This document shows, piece after piece, positions 11,211 to 22,130 of a DNA stretch of 64,000 nt. Source of the DNA: Pomphorhynchus laevis (lineage: Eukaryota; Acanthocephala; Palaeacanthocephala; Echinorhynchida; Pomphorhynchidae). The position numbers and the translations under genes are program-made. Below the pieces are notes generated by a model. That model was not told where the DNA came from, ran no database searches, and worked only from the letters and a program-made list of their open reading frames with translations. How positions within the stretch are numbered: the first letter of the stretch is position 1; each line of letters starts with the position of its first letter. The stretch spans positions 1 through 64,000 of the forward strand of contig WNNJ02003297.1 of NCBI GenBank assembly GCA_012934845.2, written 5' to 3'.

Positions 11211-11470
11211 TTTCAAAGGTTGTGTCTGCATTCTGCACAAATCCTTCGATTCCTTCTGCCACAATTCCGTCATCTAAAAAAGGCGCTTCGGCCCATACTG
11301 TCCCCCTGCTCAAGATCGGTAAAATGCTGAGTGGCAAACAGCATAAGGGAAATAAATACGCTGCCCAGGGGCAAGTACCGACCCCTGGTGGGGCTAGTGA
11401 CGGAAAGGGTAACCTTCCTGCACCTTGCTCTGTCTATGTAAGGAATCCCCCATCCAACTAATCCATCACA

Positions 11471-12095
11471 ATGCAGAGTACTCGTGAGCCTTTTTCACTG
11501 AATGTCCTTCAGTGGCATTCGGGAGGTGATTCTGCCCTTAGACGTTTATCTGGTAGAGATGCAGATGTTATAGTCCTTCAGGAGACGCGGTATATCCGTC
11601 TTCAGCAGGACATTACTCGATTTATCCCAAAACATATCAGTTCCCACTATACTTCGTACATAACCCCACCTCACTCTTCTTCTCAAGGACTCTTGACCTT
11701 AGTTAAGTGCTCATTAAGGTCGTCCCTCCTTTTAAATTAATCGTGTCCAGCTATGTCTTGTTTGGTAGTTTCACTCTGTAAGAACGGTAAACAGCTTAGT
11801 CTAGCCAATGTCTACATACGTCCAGGGGAGATTCACAAGAACTGTGACATCCTGAATGGTATTATTGATAGCGGCTATGACCTGATACTTGGGAACTTCA
11901 ATGACAGAACTGGTCGCTGGATCAACGCATCACTTCGCAGAGTTAGGAACGGTTATCTTATTCACAAACCACCGTCATCCACCTTTCATTGCACATCAAC
12001 AAATTCAATCCTCGACATTTTACTGCTTCACTCGAGGTGGTTGCTAAAACCTCTGTACGGAGCAGTCGCGCTAACAACTGCCCACCTTTCATGAC
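11471..12095 (+). pseudogene. LINE B ORF2 N-terminus: APE-type endonuclease
   Basis: Starts MQSTREPFSLNVLQWHSGG, a typical LINE endonuclease opening with the Asn that helps bind metal. It continues to ADVIVLQETRY, whose Glu is catalytic. After a frame break at about 11740 it continues with LANVYIRPGEIH, LILGNFNDRTGRW (the G-N-F-N box) and ILDILLLHSRW. This nuclease nicks the target for reverse transcription. It is inactive here because of frame breaks. Confidence 0.75.
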
Positions 12096-12161
12096 CTAAT
12101 TCGTTGGATAATTGAGGAAGATACGTGGCTTCGAAGGAGGTTTCACTTTGATCCGATCAGC

Positions 12162-13915
12162 GTGGCCTTCTTTCAGGCGGCTATCAAACTCTTTGCCAGA
12201 ATAGGAAATGAGAGTCTTACCGAATTTAATACCTACCTCTTTTCGAAAGCTACCGCGATTTTATCGACTACTTATAAAGGTCGTATATACAATCCCACTC
12301 CGACGAAACTCAAGGTCCTAGCGAAATTGCTGAACCTCCCTAATCTCTCTGTTTCCGCCAGACAGGCTCTCTCGAATGAATACTGGAGCACTAGATATAG
12401 GTTCCAGCTACGTAGGGATAGGACGATTATTGCTCGTCTTAATCCTTCTCAGTCTTCCTTTTGGAAGATTTTCAAGGAGAAGTTTGTTTGCTGGAAGGAT
12501 AGAGCATTGGGTTGGATAGGGAATGTAGGCCTTGATAAAGTTTTTGAAGGAGTCACTAGCCCTACACAACTATAGAGCCACTTATTCACCTCAACCAACC
12601 TCGCCTTGGTGTAACTTCAGAAGTAGAGATCTATCTCTTACGGATATCCTGAACTCCTGGGTGTCCACTCCCGGGCACCTCCAAATCCGTCGCTCCACTT
12701 TCTTCTCGGGTCTGTCAGCTTTTGACAGCTGATCAGAGAAGAGAGGTGGCCGTCACAATGCTTTAATCCTCCTCATCCAATGTAGCAGGCATCAATATTA
12801 GTTAGCGTGTTTTTATTCCTAAGAAAAAATCCCGCTCATGCCCTAAAGATTTGCGACCCATTTCGATTCAAAACGCCCTCGTGTCGATTTACGAAAAAGC
12901 GCTTGCGCGAAAAATCCGCGAGCAATTAAGTAGGCGTAATTTGATCCCTCCAGGTTTTCATGGCTTCGTCAAAGGTCGCTCGGTCCATTCAGCGGTTGGT
13001 AAGGTGGAGCAGTTTTGTCGAGATATTAGCCATCGTCTAGTTGTGGCTGTTTTCCTCGACTTTTCTGCTGCATTTGCCGCATCTCCATTCCCTTTATGAT
13101 CTCTCCTCTTAGGTTCCTCGGGTTGCTTGCGAGAATTGTGAACAGAGTGGAGATCATGCTGTATACCAAGCGATTGTTTTATGAAGATGACCCTGAAGCA
13201 CGTTAGTTCTATCCTATTACGGGTGTACCTCAAGAATCCACACTTTCTCCCATCTTATATCTTGCTGCTTCCATTAATCTATTCAAAATTTTTAAACGCG
13301 AACAACGTCTTTGTGGTGTACGCTGATGACACCACAGCCCTGTTCAGTGGATACAGGTGTAAAGACGTAGTCTCTGACATCAGCCGTTTCTTTTTAAGAT
13401 TAAAAGACCAGTTACCCACATCCAATCTTATTTTAAACTCCGCCAAATCGCAGGCGGTTGTCTTTCATGGCACCATTGCAACTAAGAAAAAACTTAAGAG
13501 ATTAGCACTCTCCGTGCTATCCTCCGTATTAGCCTCTGAACCACTTCCCACATTCACAATTCGATTAAAATACCTGGGGTTCACCGTTACGGTGAACTGG
13601 TCGGCGAAAGCTGACCTGGATAGACTCAAACGTATCCTGAAGAAAGCTAGGTGGGCCCTGAAACGGGCTCAGCATCTGTCATTGAAAGGGAAAACTGAGG
13701 TGCGATTTTGGGGTACCTGGGCTATCTCGGGATTAGTCTCCTTTTCGAGAGGACGTCCCCCTGAGCAAAGGCTAAGGTTTCTTAAGCTCCTCGTCTCTCG
13801 TTTACCCAGCATAGTCCGCGCCGATTGGATTCTTCGGAGCGTGAAATATCCCGTGTGGTTCTTTCGGAAGGCGGCGTGTAGGATCGGTTGGGGGCTCAGA
13901 TCCCCCTGGATTTGA
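12162..13915 (+). pseudogene. LINE B ORF2 C-part: reverse transcriptase
   Basis: The linker (12162-12575) is open. RT fragments follow: RPISIQNALVSIYEKAL and GFVKGRSVHSAVGKVEQF (12851 on), VAVFLDFSAAF (palm motif A), VYADDTTALFSG (catalytic palm motif C at about 13318) and KYLGFTVTVNWSAKADL (thumb). The 13181-13915 frame continues to the end of the protein with RWALKRAQHLSLKG. Several frame changes separate the blocks, and part of the region between motifs A and C is scrambled. Confidence 0.8.
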
Positions 13916-14056
13916 TGCCGTGAACATGGAAGAAGACTTACACATGCTGTCTTGTTGATTTCCTTGTTTTTCTACTAACTGACCTGACATTTATTTATTC
14001 TTTCATCTGTATTATTTGTTATTAAGAAAATCTTTATTTATTTATTAAAATTGAGA

Positions 14057-14380
14057 ACTGTAAAGCTCAATTTCGCTTAAGAGAAATCGTGAACGTGATA
14101 ATTTTGAGTCGATTGCTTCTAAAACAGCTTAAAACATGTGTTTATTTCGTTCATTGCATTCATATTCTTTTCTAGTTCTGAAAAATGTTCTTATAGAATA
14201 CAGCTATCATATTTTCCTTTATAATAAATATGAAAAATACAGACATGTTAATGAGCGCCCGATAAATACACTTATTTTGGAAGCTGGTGATAGTACAATA
14301 TGAAAAGAAATAGATAACTATTATGAACCTTGTATTTTTTGAAGAGGTAAAATTTTTCTAACTTTATTAACGAACCATAA
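14057..14380. other. Short AT-rich spacer between LINE B and PLE-1
   Basis: No supported feature was seen between the LINE target duplication and the first PLE-1 homology. Confidence 0.4.
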
Positions 14381-16285
14381 ACTTCAATAATAAATGTATA
14401 GATAACATAAATATAGGTAGACTTTTAAATAATTCCAAAAGTAAAGATATAATAGAATCAGATTTAAGTAAATATATTCCTATTTAAGCTGTTATCGCCA
14501 TTAGGACGAATAATTTGTAATTATAATAAAGAATTAAAATCAATATGTAATGATAATATTAAAAACATTATAGAAACAGAATGCAATTGAAAAAGTCTTA
14601 ATTTTGATAAAATAAATGAACACATATGCACTCATAATCCAGAATTAATTGGAAACAATGAATTAAGGAAAATGCTATAAAAAGGGTATAAATATAGATT
14701 AAATAATAACGATAGAAATAAAATTTACAATTCGTTATATAATGACCTAAATGCTTACTTTGTTAAATTGATTAATAGTGAAAGGTTAAATACATCAAAG
14801 ATTAAAATTTGGAAAGATTATATATTTGATAAAATTAAAAATAAAGTGAAAATAACAAACAATTATAAAAGAAAAGATAAAATTAATAAAGATATGTATA
14901 AAGAACTTACTAAATTAAAGGATAACTATATAATAACAACTATTGATAAAGCTAGTAATAACTTTGTCATCATATGCAAAAAGCTTTTTTACGATATACT
15001 AATGAAAGAGGTTAATTCTAATGGTTTAAATGTAAATCCAACATATGAACGTAGTGAGTTGAGTTTTGAAACAATTATTACAAGTCACTGTTCTATAATG
15101 GATAAAAAGGGTATAAAGGTTGAATCAGATAATAAAACTATACCTTTATTATATTGAAATCCAAAATTACATAAAAATCCAATAAAACCAATAATCATAT
15201 GTAGTGCTTTTAAATGTACATTAAAACCACTTTAGTCTATATGAATAAAATACTCAAAGTAATTAAAGCACACTTTAAAAAATATCGCAAGGTAATCGAA
15301 ATTAATACGGGTATAAAACACTACTTCAGTATTAATTCTACAAAAGAATTTTTAGAACAGACAAAAGGAATAAATTTTCAGAATATAAATACATACGATT
15401 TTAGTACTCTTTATACAAATCTAGATTTAACAGATATTAAAAAAGCGTTAGTAAAATTAATTAATCTTATATTCGGAAAAAGATATACATATATATGTTA
15501 TAATAATTATAACGCCTATCTAACAAAAATTAAACCATCAAATAAATATAAATATATGGATAAAATTGAATTAATAGAATCCTTAAATATTTTGATAAAT
15601 CAAAATTATTTAAAAGTAGGGACATCTATATTTAGACAAATAAAAGGTGTTCCAATGGGTGGTAATAGTAGCCCAATTATAGCTGACTTGTTTTAAAGCT
15701 TTATAGAATATGAATTTGTTCATAACTGTGTAAAAAATAAATCTAAAATATATAAAGATATATAATTTAGATTTATTCAGGTAGCTTCATTCTTAATAAA
15801 ACCAATATTAGTGATAAAAAAGGTATATATCTAGATATGAACATTAAATTAAACATCATTTAAAACGACTTTTAATTTTTATCGTAAAGATGACATATTT
15901 AAATTTACAAGTAACATTTTTGCATGAGCATTCATGCATACCATATAATATAAAATATAATACATTAAATAATGAAATTTTAAGAATTGCGACAATTTGT
16001 AAGGATATTGGTTTTCTTCAAAATCGTTTAAATAATTTAATAGATACATATTTTAAACTGGGTTACTATAAAAATAAAACCAAACAGAAAAATTTTAATA
16101 TATAAATCAACAAAATATTATTAAAAATAAATTTAAACTCTTAAATGTAGAATTTTTAAGGATAATAAATAATATATTTCGTATTAGAATAAGATACACT
16201 AGTCAATCAAATTTCACAGAGGAAAAACGTCTTTAGCATGTATTTGGCCCTGCTGCTATGTTAAGTTGAGGTTCAAGGGCTGAGG
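14381..16285 (+). mobile_element. PLE-1 copy, plus strand, 5'-truncated
   Basis: Homology to the minus-strand copy at 17.8-20.7 kb begins at about 14381, inside the region just after the GIY-YIG part. The RT is largely readable: IITTIDKASNNFVIICKK, TYDFSTLYTNLDL (palm motif A), then GVPMGGNSSPIIADL (motif B). The later palm region is deleted or broken. The C-terminal part (15890-16105) and the terminal region (to about 16285) follow. The end is cut off by a second PLE family. Several breaks; not functional. Confidence 0.8.
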
Positions 16286-17760
16286 TTGCAGGGAGAACAA
16301 CCTCGCGCCGCTTTACATCGAGCATTAATACAGCTCTGAAATGATCCAAGCATAATAATTAAGCGAGCAGATAAGGGTGGTCAAGGACAGCTAAATTCCT
16401 CCACATAAGAAGTGTCTACTGAAGATCGACATAAGCACGCCGCAGAAACCATCTCAACCTTTCTCCTGAGTGAAGTTGCAAAAAAGTCACTTCAAGTACA
16501 TGAAGCCACAGCACTGATAATGTTGAATTCTAACGTCGAAGCATCTTATCTACTTCCAAAAGTACATAATCCTGGGCGACCATTCATTAGCAGACAAATC
16601 GTTAGCTATTTTGGTACATCAACTTAACGCCTTGCGCGGTTTCTTCACGATCAAATTATGCCACTCGAAATGTCGACTCCATCATACATCTCAAATTCGA
16701 TTGAGCTCAAGAAGCGTTTAGCCATGATACCTCGACAAGACCATCGAGTTTGCCTCATCACCGCAGATGTCAACAGCTTATATACAAACATTCCCCGTAG
16801 CAACCGAAGCTGCAATGACACACGCAGGCTGGTATCATTAACGAATTAGCTTCGTCTCCCAAGCTTTGAGATACATTCTGAAAAATTACTATTTTGAATT
16901 TGATGGATCCATTTATTACCAAACAATTAAAATAGCGATGGGTAGCCCAGTTACCCCAGCTTACGCAATCATCTACATGGCATCACTTGAAGGTAAATTG
17001 GTTGTAAATCATAAGGTTCATATCCTCGATTATGTACGGTACATCGATGACATATTGGTAGTCTGGCACGGAGATCCAAGCGTTGCCCACGACTTTACTT
17101 CTAAAATAAAAAAGATGGGGCCCTTAGAACTCACATGCACGATAGGATCGAGCCTACCCTTCTTAGATGTGGAGGTTTTCATTGAAAAAGGCAGACTTTT
17201 CACTAAGTTCTACCGAAAGCCGGAAAGCACACCTTCTTACATACATGCTGCCAGTGGACACCCAACTAGCATGAAGAGGTCGATGATTTACAGGGAGGCT
17301 TTGCGGATGAGCCGTAACTGCGAAAGGACAAGTTGACTTTGAACACTGCAAGCAGAACCTGACATCTACGCTGCTGCAAGGGATACCATGGCAGGCAAAT
17401 CCAACAAAAAATTGAGCATGTATGACACATACGACGTCACCACAACTCACGCATGCCAACAGGTGACGTTAAAAAGCATTTAATAATAATATACCACCCG
17501 AACCTGTCAAAATTAGAGAAACGATTAAATCAATTCTCGATTGAAATAGATAAATTCACTAGAAAGTTTGAACCCCATTATAAAGTACGTTTCTTGATCC
17601 CCACGCGGATATCAGGCATGCTGACACACTCACAACTGAGGTCAAATACTAAACGAATTGTAACAGTGAAAACATCGAACGATAAAATTAACGTTAAACA
17701 AATTGTGTTATTAACAAAACAAGAGTTCAGAGAAGCTTATAAATCATATATATGATTACG
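16286..17760 (+). mobile_element. Second Penelope-like family (PLE-2), decayed
   Basis: The protein runs as ASYLLPKVHNPGRPFISRQ, ITADVNSLYTNIP (palm A), IKIAMGSPVTPAYA (palm B), VRYIDDILVVWHG (palm C) and FLDVEVFIEKG, then a YRKPESTPSYIHAASGHP block. All are Penelope-type RT hallmarks and the base composition is less AT-rich than PLE-1. The last part (17453-17755) is a Lys-rich frame whose DNA recurs in the foldback at 20.93-21.21 kb. Several breaks; no intact GIY-YIG module was recognised. Confidence 0.75.
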
Positions 17761-17795
17761 TATATATGATATATTATATAATATATATGATTAAA
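17761..17795. repeat. TATATATGAT-rich junction
   Basis: A short AT microsatellite-like junction between PLE-2 and the end of the inverted PLE-1 copy. Confidence 0.5.
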
Positions 17796-18390
17796 TCAGC
17801 TAACAGAGTCTACGTATTGTTATATAATTATAAAATAAACAAAACATAATAATGCTAAATCAAAATTTAATAATTAAATAATAAAATTAATAATTGTTTT
17901 TAGATTTTCTATAATTTAAATCAAATTAAAAAAAAATAAAATAAAATCAAAAATAAAATTTAAAATAAACGTCATTTTTATGAATTGACTAATAAATAAC
18001 AGACGTTGTATCAGAATAAGAATTAGAGGTCATCAGGAGGAACTGCTATGCTATCAGGTTTCGGCCCCTAACTCCTCTACCCAACATAGCAGCGGGGCCA
18101 AATACATGCTAATGATGTATTTCCTCTGAAATAACTATCTAGTATCTTATTCTAATGCAAAGTATATTATTTATTATCCATCCATAAAAATTTGCCACTT
18201 AAGAGTTTAAATTTATTCTTTATATTATTGTGTTGATTTATATATTTTACTATTTTCTGCTTGATGTTATTTTTATAGTAACCTAGTTTAAAATATGTAT
18301 CTATTAAATTATTTAAATGATTTTGAAGAAAGCCAATATCATTACATATTGTTGCAATTCTTAAAATTTCATTATTTAATGTATTATATT

Positions 18391-19548
18391 TTATATTATA
18401 TGGTATGCATGTATGTTTCTTGTAAATTTAAATATGTCATCTTTACGATATAAATTAATAGTAGTTTTAGTTAATGTTAATTTAATGTTCATATCTAGAT
18501 ATACACCTTCTTTATCATTAATATTGGTTTTGTTAAGAATAAGGCTTTCTGGATAAATGTGCTCACTAATTGAATAAAAATTATTAGAATTAAATACACA
18601 TATATCATCAATGTATCGAAACATATATTTCATATATTTATATTGTTTAGATTTAGTTTTTACACAGTTATGAACAAATTCATATTCTATAAAGCTTAAA
18701 AACAAGTCAGCTATAATTGGGCTACTATTACCACCCATTGGAACACCTTTTACTTGTCTAAATATAGATGTCCCTAATTTTAAATAATTTTGATTTATCA
18801 AAATATTTAAGGATTCTATTAATTCAATTTTATCCATATATTTATATTTATTTGATGGTTTAATTTTTGTTAGATAGGCGTTATAATTATTATAACATAT
18901 ATATGTATATCTTTTTCCGAATATAAGGTTAATTAATTTTACTAACGCTTCTATAATATCTACTAAATCTAGATTTGTATAAAGCGTACTAAAATCGTAT
19001 GTATTTATATTTTGAAAATTTATTCCTTTTGTCTGTTCTAAAAATTCTTTTGTAGAATTAATACTGAAATAGTGTTTTATACCAGTATTAATTTCGATTA
19101 CCTTGCAATATTTTTTAAAATGTGCTTTAATTACTTTAAGTATTTTATTCATATAGACAGAAAGTGGTTTTAATGTACATTTAAACGCACTACATATGAA
19201 CCTAGGTTTTATTGGATTTTTATGTAATTTTGGATTCCAATATAATATAGGTATAGTTTTATTATCTAATTCAACCTTTATACCCTTTTTATCCATTATA
19301 GAACAGTGACTTGTAATAATTGTTTCTAAACTCAACTCACTACGTTCATATGTTGGATTTACATTTAAATCATTAGAATTAACCTCTTTCATTAGTATAT
19401 CATAATAAAGCTTTTTGCATATGAAGACAAAGTTATTACTAGCTTTATCAATAGTTGTTATTATATAGTTATCCTTTAATTTAGTAAGTTCTTTATACAT
19501 ATCTTTATTAATTTTATCTTTCCTTTTATAATTGTTTGTTATTTTCAT
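18391..19548 (-). CDS. PLE-1 reverse transcriptase (385 aa open frame)
   Basis: Penelope-type RT. The frame opens in a Lys/Asn-rich region and shows the conserved NNYIITTIDKASN-like entry (here DNYIITTIDKASNNFVF), a PILYWNPKLHKNPIKPR motif shared by PLE fingers, palm A (NTYDFSTLYTNLDL), palm B (FRQVKGVPMGGNSSP), palm C (FRYIDDICVFNSN) and GVYLDMNIKLTL. It ends near the C-terminus, where a related frame is seen in the other copies. Base use is extremely AT-rich, like the rest of this family and unlike PLE-2. It would copy element RNA at a nick made by the GIY-YIG nuclease. Confidence 0.8.
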   Translation of the reverse strand: MKITNNYKRKDKINKDMYKELTKLKDNYIITTIDKASNNFVFICKKLYYDILMKEVNSNDLNVNPTYERSELSLETIITSHCSIMDKKGIKVELDNKTIPILYWNPKLHKNPIKPRFICSAFKCTLKPLSVYMNKILKVIKAHFKKYCKVIEINTGIKHYFSINSTKEFLEQTKGINFQNINTYDFSTLYTNLDLVDIIEALVKLINLIFGKRYTYICYNNYNAYLTKIKPSNKYKYMDKIELIESLNILINQNYLKLGTSIFRQVKGVPMGGNSSPIIADLFLSFIEYEFVHNCVKTKSKQYKYMKYMFRYIDDICVFNSNNFYSISEHIYPESLILNKTNINDKEGVYLDMNIKLTLTKTTINLYRKDDIFKFTRNIHAYHII

Positions 19549-19815
19549 TTTATTTTTAATTTTATCAAATATATAATCTTTCCAAATGTTAATCTTAGAT
19601 ATATTCGAGCTTTCACTATTAATCAGCTTACTAAAGTAATCATTTAAGTTATTATATAACGAATTGTAAATTTTATTTTTGTCGTTGTTATTATTTAATC
19701 TATATTTATACCCTTTTGATAGCAGCTTTCTTAATTCACAATTTTCAATTAATTCTAGATTATGGGTACATATATGTTCATTTATTTTATCAAAACTAAG
19801 ACTTTTACAATTGCA

Positions 19816-20649
19816 TTATGTTTCCATTATGTTTCTAATATTATCGTTACATATTGATTTTAATTCTTTATGATAATTACAAATTTTTCGTCCTAATGGT
19901 GGTAGGAGTTTATACCTTATTTTTGGAATATATTTACTTAAATCTGACCCTATTATTTCTTTACTTTTAGAATTATTTAAAAGTCCGGCTATATTTATGT
20001 TATCTATACATTTATTAATGAAGTTTATGGTTAATGTATATTTTCTATTGTTATTATTTACATTTATTGTACGATTATAGTATTTTGTATTACAATAACT
20101 GTCTATTATACAACTTAGCCTATCATAGTCGTTAATTAATTTTTGATTTATTGAACATATGATATCTTTAGAAAAACTTCTTATATTTACATAAAGATCT
20201 TTTAGCTTATTATCACTTAAAAGTTGTTTTAATATTTCTAATTGTTCATTTATATACATATCTTTTTTAATATTTTTAACTCTATTTTTCCTATTCCTTT
20301 TATCACCATGACTTCTTGGTTTGCGTTTAACCGGATTATTATAATATAGTTGTTTATTATGTATTATACTACTTCTGCCAATTTCTTGTACCACGTCATT
20401 TAATCCTAATGGGTACATGGAATTAAGCGTTTTAATCCAAAAATCTTCTTTTTCTAATAGTTTTTGATTTAATATTGAAATGTTTTCTTCGATAATATTT
20501 AATGAAAAACATTTGTTTGTCGTATTACTTACGATACAATTATTATTATTTATAACATCACAAACTATACAATTTTTTCTGTTACATTTAAAAGATCTAA
20601 AATTGAAATCATTAGTACTTACGTATTTTTCCAATATTGTTGAGTACAT
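19816..20649 (-). CDS. PLE-1 N-terminal module: GIY-YIG-type endonuclease and Cys cluster
   Basis: An open frame of 277 residues just upstream of the RT. Residues about 20-32 hold SFKCNRKNCIVCDV, a compact C-x4-C-x2-C cluster. About residues 65-90 read EKEDFWIKTLNSMYPLGLN, the last helix-and-turn of a GIY-YIG fold as found in Naiad-like PLEs. The GIY and YIG strands would lie at or before the start of this frame, and I could not locate them with certainty. A basic stretch (KRKPRSHGDKRNRKNRVK) follows. The remainder is a Lys/Asn-rich linker to the RT. Assignment rests on the motif and on position. Confidence 0.65.
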   Translation of the reverse strand: MYSTILEKYVSTNDFNFRSFKCNRKNCIVCDVINNNNCIVSNTTNKCFSLNIIEENISILNQKLLEKEDFWIKTLNSMYPLGLNDVVQEIGRSSIIHNKQLYYNNPVKRKPRSHGDKRNRKNRVKNIKKDMYINEQLEILKQLLSDNKLKDLYVNIRSFSKDIICSINQKLINDYDRLSCIIDSYCNTKYYNRTINVNNNNRKYTLTINFINKCIDNINIAGLLNNSKSKEIIGSDLSKYIPKIRYKLLPPLGRKICNYHKELKSICNDNIRNIMET

Positions 20650-20842
20650 GTAACTTTTAAGTCATAATTTTTAACGTTGCTTTTTCGGTGTCGCCACCTA
20701 GTTTAGTTGACTCAGACTAAACTTACAACGGGCCATCCATCAGCATCTGACAGGGGGCTGCCCTGCTTAAGGCGGTTGCAGGCTGGAACAAGATCTATAA
20801 AGATCTACCACCTTCACTCCACGCGCTACGCGTGGATATACG

Positions 20843-20845
20843 TAC

Positions 20846-20905
<60 letters not shown>
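20843..20905. repeat. (TA)n microsatellite
   Basis: About 60 bp of pure TA lies between the 5' flank of the PLE-1 copy and a large foldback. Confidence 0.9.
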
Positions 20906-20911
<6 letters not shown>

Positions 20912-20926
20912 TATATATATGATATA

Positions 20927-21214
20927 CGTCTACCGAATTCATTCGGTAGACGTCTTCAATGTGTACTAAACAGTGAAAACAACAAACGATAAAATTAACG
21001 TTAAACAAGTTATGTTATTAACAAAACAAGAGTTCAGGAGGGCTTGAACGATACAGATTACAAAAGCAGATTTGTTCTGCTTTTCGCTTGTTATGTTCTG
21101 TATCGTTCAAGCTCCCCTGAACTCTTGTTTTGTTAATAACATAACTTGTTTAACGTTAATTTAATCGTTTGATGTTTTCACTGTTTAGTAAACATTGAAG
21201 ACGTCTATCGAATG
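20927..21214. repeat. Foldback of ~135-bp arms related to the end of PLE-2
   Basis: Left arm 20927-21066, right arm about 21085-21214. The arms are near-perfect inverted copies, with the centre at about 21075. The arm (GTGAAAAC to AACAAAACAAGAGTTCAG) matches the plus-strand PLE-2 end at 17669-17735. The left end starts with its own 12-bp hairpin, CGTCTACCGAAT/ATTCGGTAGACG. It is probably a head-to-head pair of PLE-2 ends. Confidence 0.8.
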
Positions 21215-22130
21215 GATTCGCTTTTATGCTCCCTCACCTCTATTTGTGGTGTGGAATACAATCAAATCAACTGTACATTAGAACCCATCTGCGTAGAATT
21301 GTTGACGAAGTATTTCTACATAGTCGTAATAATAGTGACTGGCCATCAAACTATGAGATTAAAATACGTACAATAAAAGTTAAGAAGTTTTCATACTTGG
21401 TTTTAATTTTATAATAATATCTACAACCAGTATTTGCCATATTGGTATGCAATTTTAAATGTTTGCTTATTTAATAATAAACTTTATTTTAGTAAAGATG
21501 ATGTAGTTTCTAAAATACTTTGCAAGGATTGTATGTATGCATGTATTGGCCGTACTAGGCATGCATTAGCTAAGTGAATTAAGTTCATAAATACAGCTTA
21601 CATAACGGCAAATCTCTAGTGCGATGATAGCTCAACACTTTGCTTATCCCAACCACTCTGGTAATTTTGAAAATACACCTCAATACTATCAATTGAAAGT
21701 TAAGTTTATGCCGAATTATATGCAAAATCTAGAGTTAAATCATCAATTCGTGAGGCACGCGGTTGACAATTTTTATTTTATTTTGATAGTGTTGACGGTA
21801 ATCACCGAAATATAGCATTTTTATAATCAAATGAATATATTCTTGATTCCATATAAGAAATTTCAATATTGTTATGTCCGTTGAAGAAAATATGCAGAAA
21901 AAAGCCCTTTTTAAACGCAATTCCAGAAATTAAACATATTCACCACATTCGAAGAATTCATTAACAGTTGAATTATAACAGATTAATTATTATTAACTTT
22001 AATAATAAATTAAAGTTATCATTAACTTTAATTTTATTTAATTAATATTTTTATTATTATATTAATAATATCTATTATTACCGATCTCTCCTGCACAACT
22101 ACTGCAATTATTATGTCACGAGGAAAACTA
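21215..22130. other. Intergenic region with two unassigned short frames
   Basis: Two plus-strand frames have protein-like composition but no recognised family: about 21226-21414 (HLYLWCGIQSNQLYIRTHLR) and about 21609-21815 (IAQHFAYPNHSGNFENTPQY, ending in a hydrophobic stretch). They may be exon pieces or chance frames. The rest is AT-rich. Confidence 0.3.

Larger units (their letters stand above)
10422..14044 (+). mobile_element. LINE copy B: near full-length APE-type LINE, decayed
   Basis: An about 3.6-kb element in the plus orientation. An ORF1-like part (10820-11210) has three Cys/His knuckles: CSQCHKWGHWASSC, CGACGSSHC and CSNCGGGYH-RKC. The ORF2 endonuclease (11471-12095) shows NVLQWHSGG, DVIVLQETR, GNFNDRTGRW and ILDILLLHS. 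The RT (12851-13915) shows RPISIQNAL, a FLDFSAAF palm strand and VYADDTTALF. Frames are broken at many points, so it is dead. It ends in ATTT repeats. TTAAAATTGAGA stands at both 10410-10421 and 14045-14056 and is read as the target-site duplication. Domain order fits the I/Jockey/R1 group; the exact clade is undetermined. Confidence 0.85.
17796..20705 (-). mobile_element. Best PLE-1 copy: Naiad/Hydra-like Penelope element with N-terminal GIY-YIG
   Basis: This is the most complete copy. Reading down the minus strand, the N-terminal ORF (20649-19816) has a Cys cluster KCNRKNCIVC and the GIY-YIG-type tail DFWIKTLNSMYPLGLNDVV. The RT ORF follows (19548-18391), with palm motifs FSTLYTNLDL, GVPMGGNSSPIIADL and FRYIDDICVF. 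The terminal region (18400-17796) holds the conserved RNA fold at 18025-18100 and ends ATCAGCTAACAGAG (plus-strand view). A GIY-YIG domain placed before the RT, instead of after it, is the arrangement described for Naiad/Hydra-type elements. The element looks near whole in length but carries a few breaks. Confidence 0.8.

Noticed and set aside
18025-18100. Canonical hammerhead ribozyme in the PLE-1 end
   Set aside because: GAAAC and CTGATGA are both present, but the order and the bases next to them do not give helices I-III. I keep it only as an unknown fold.
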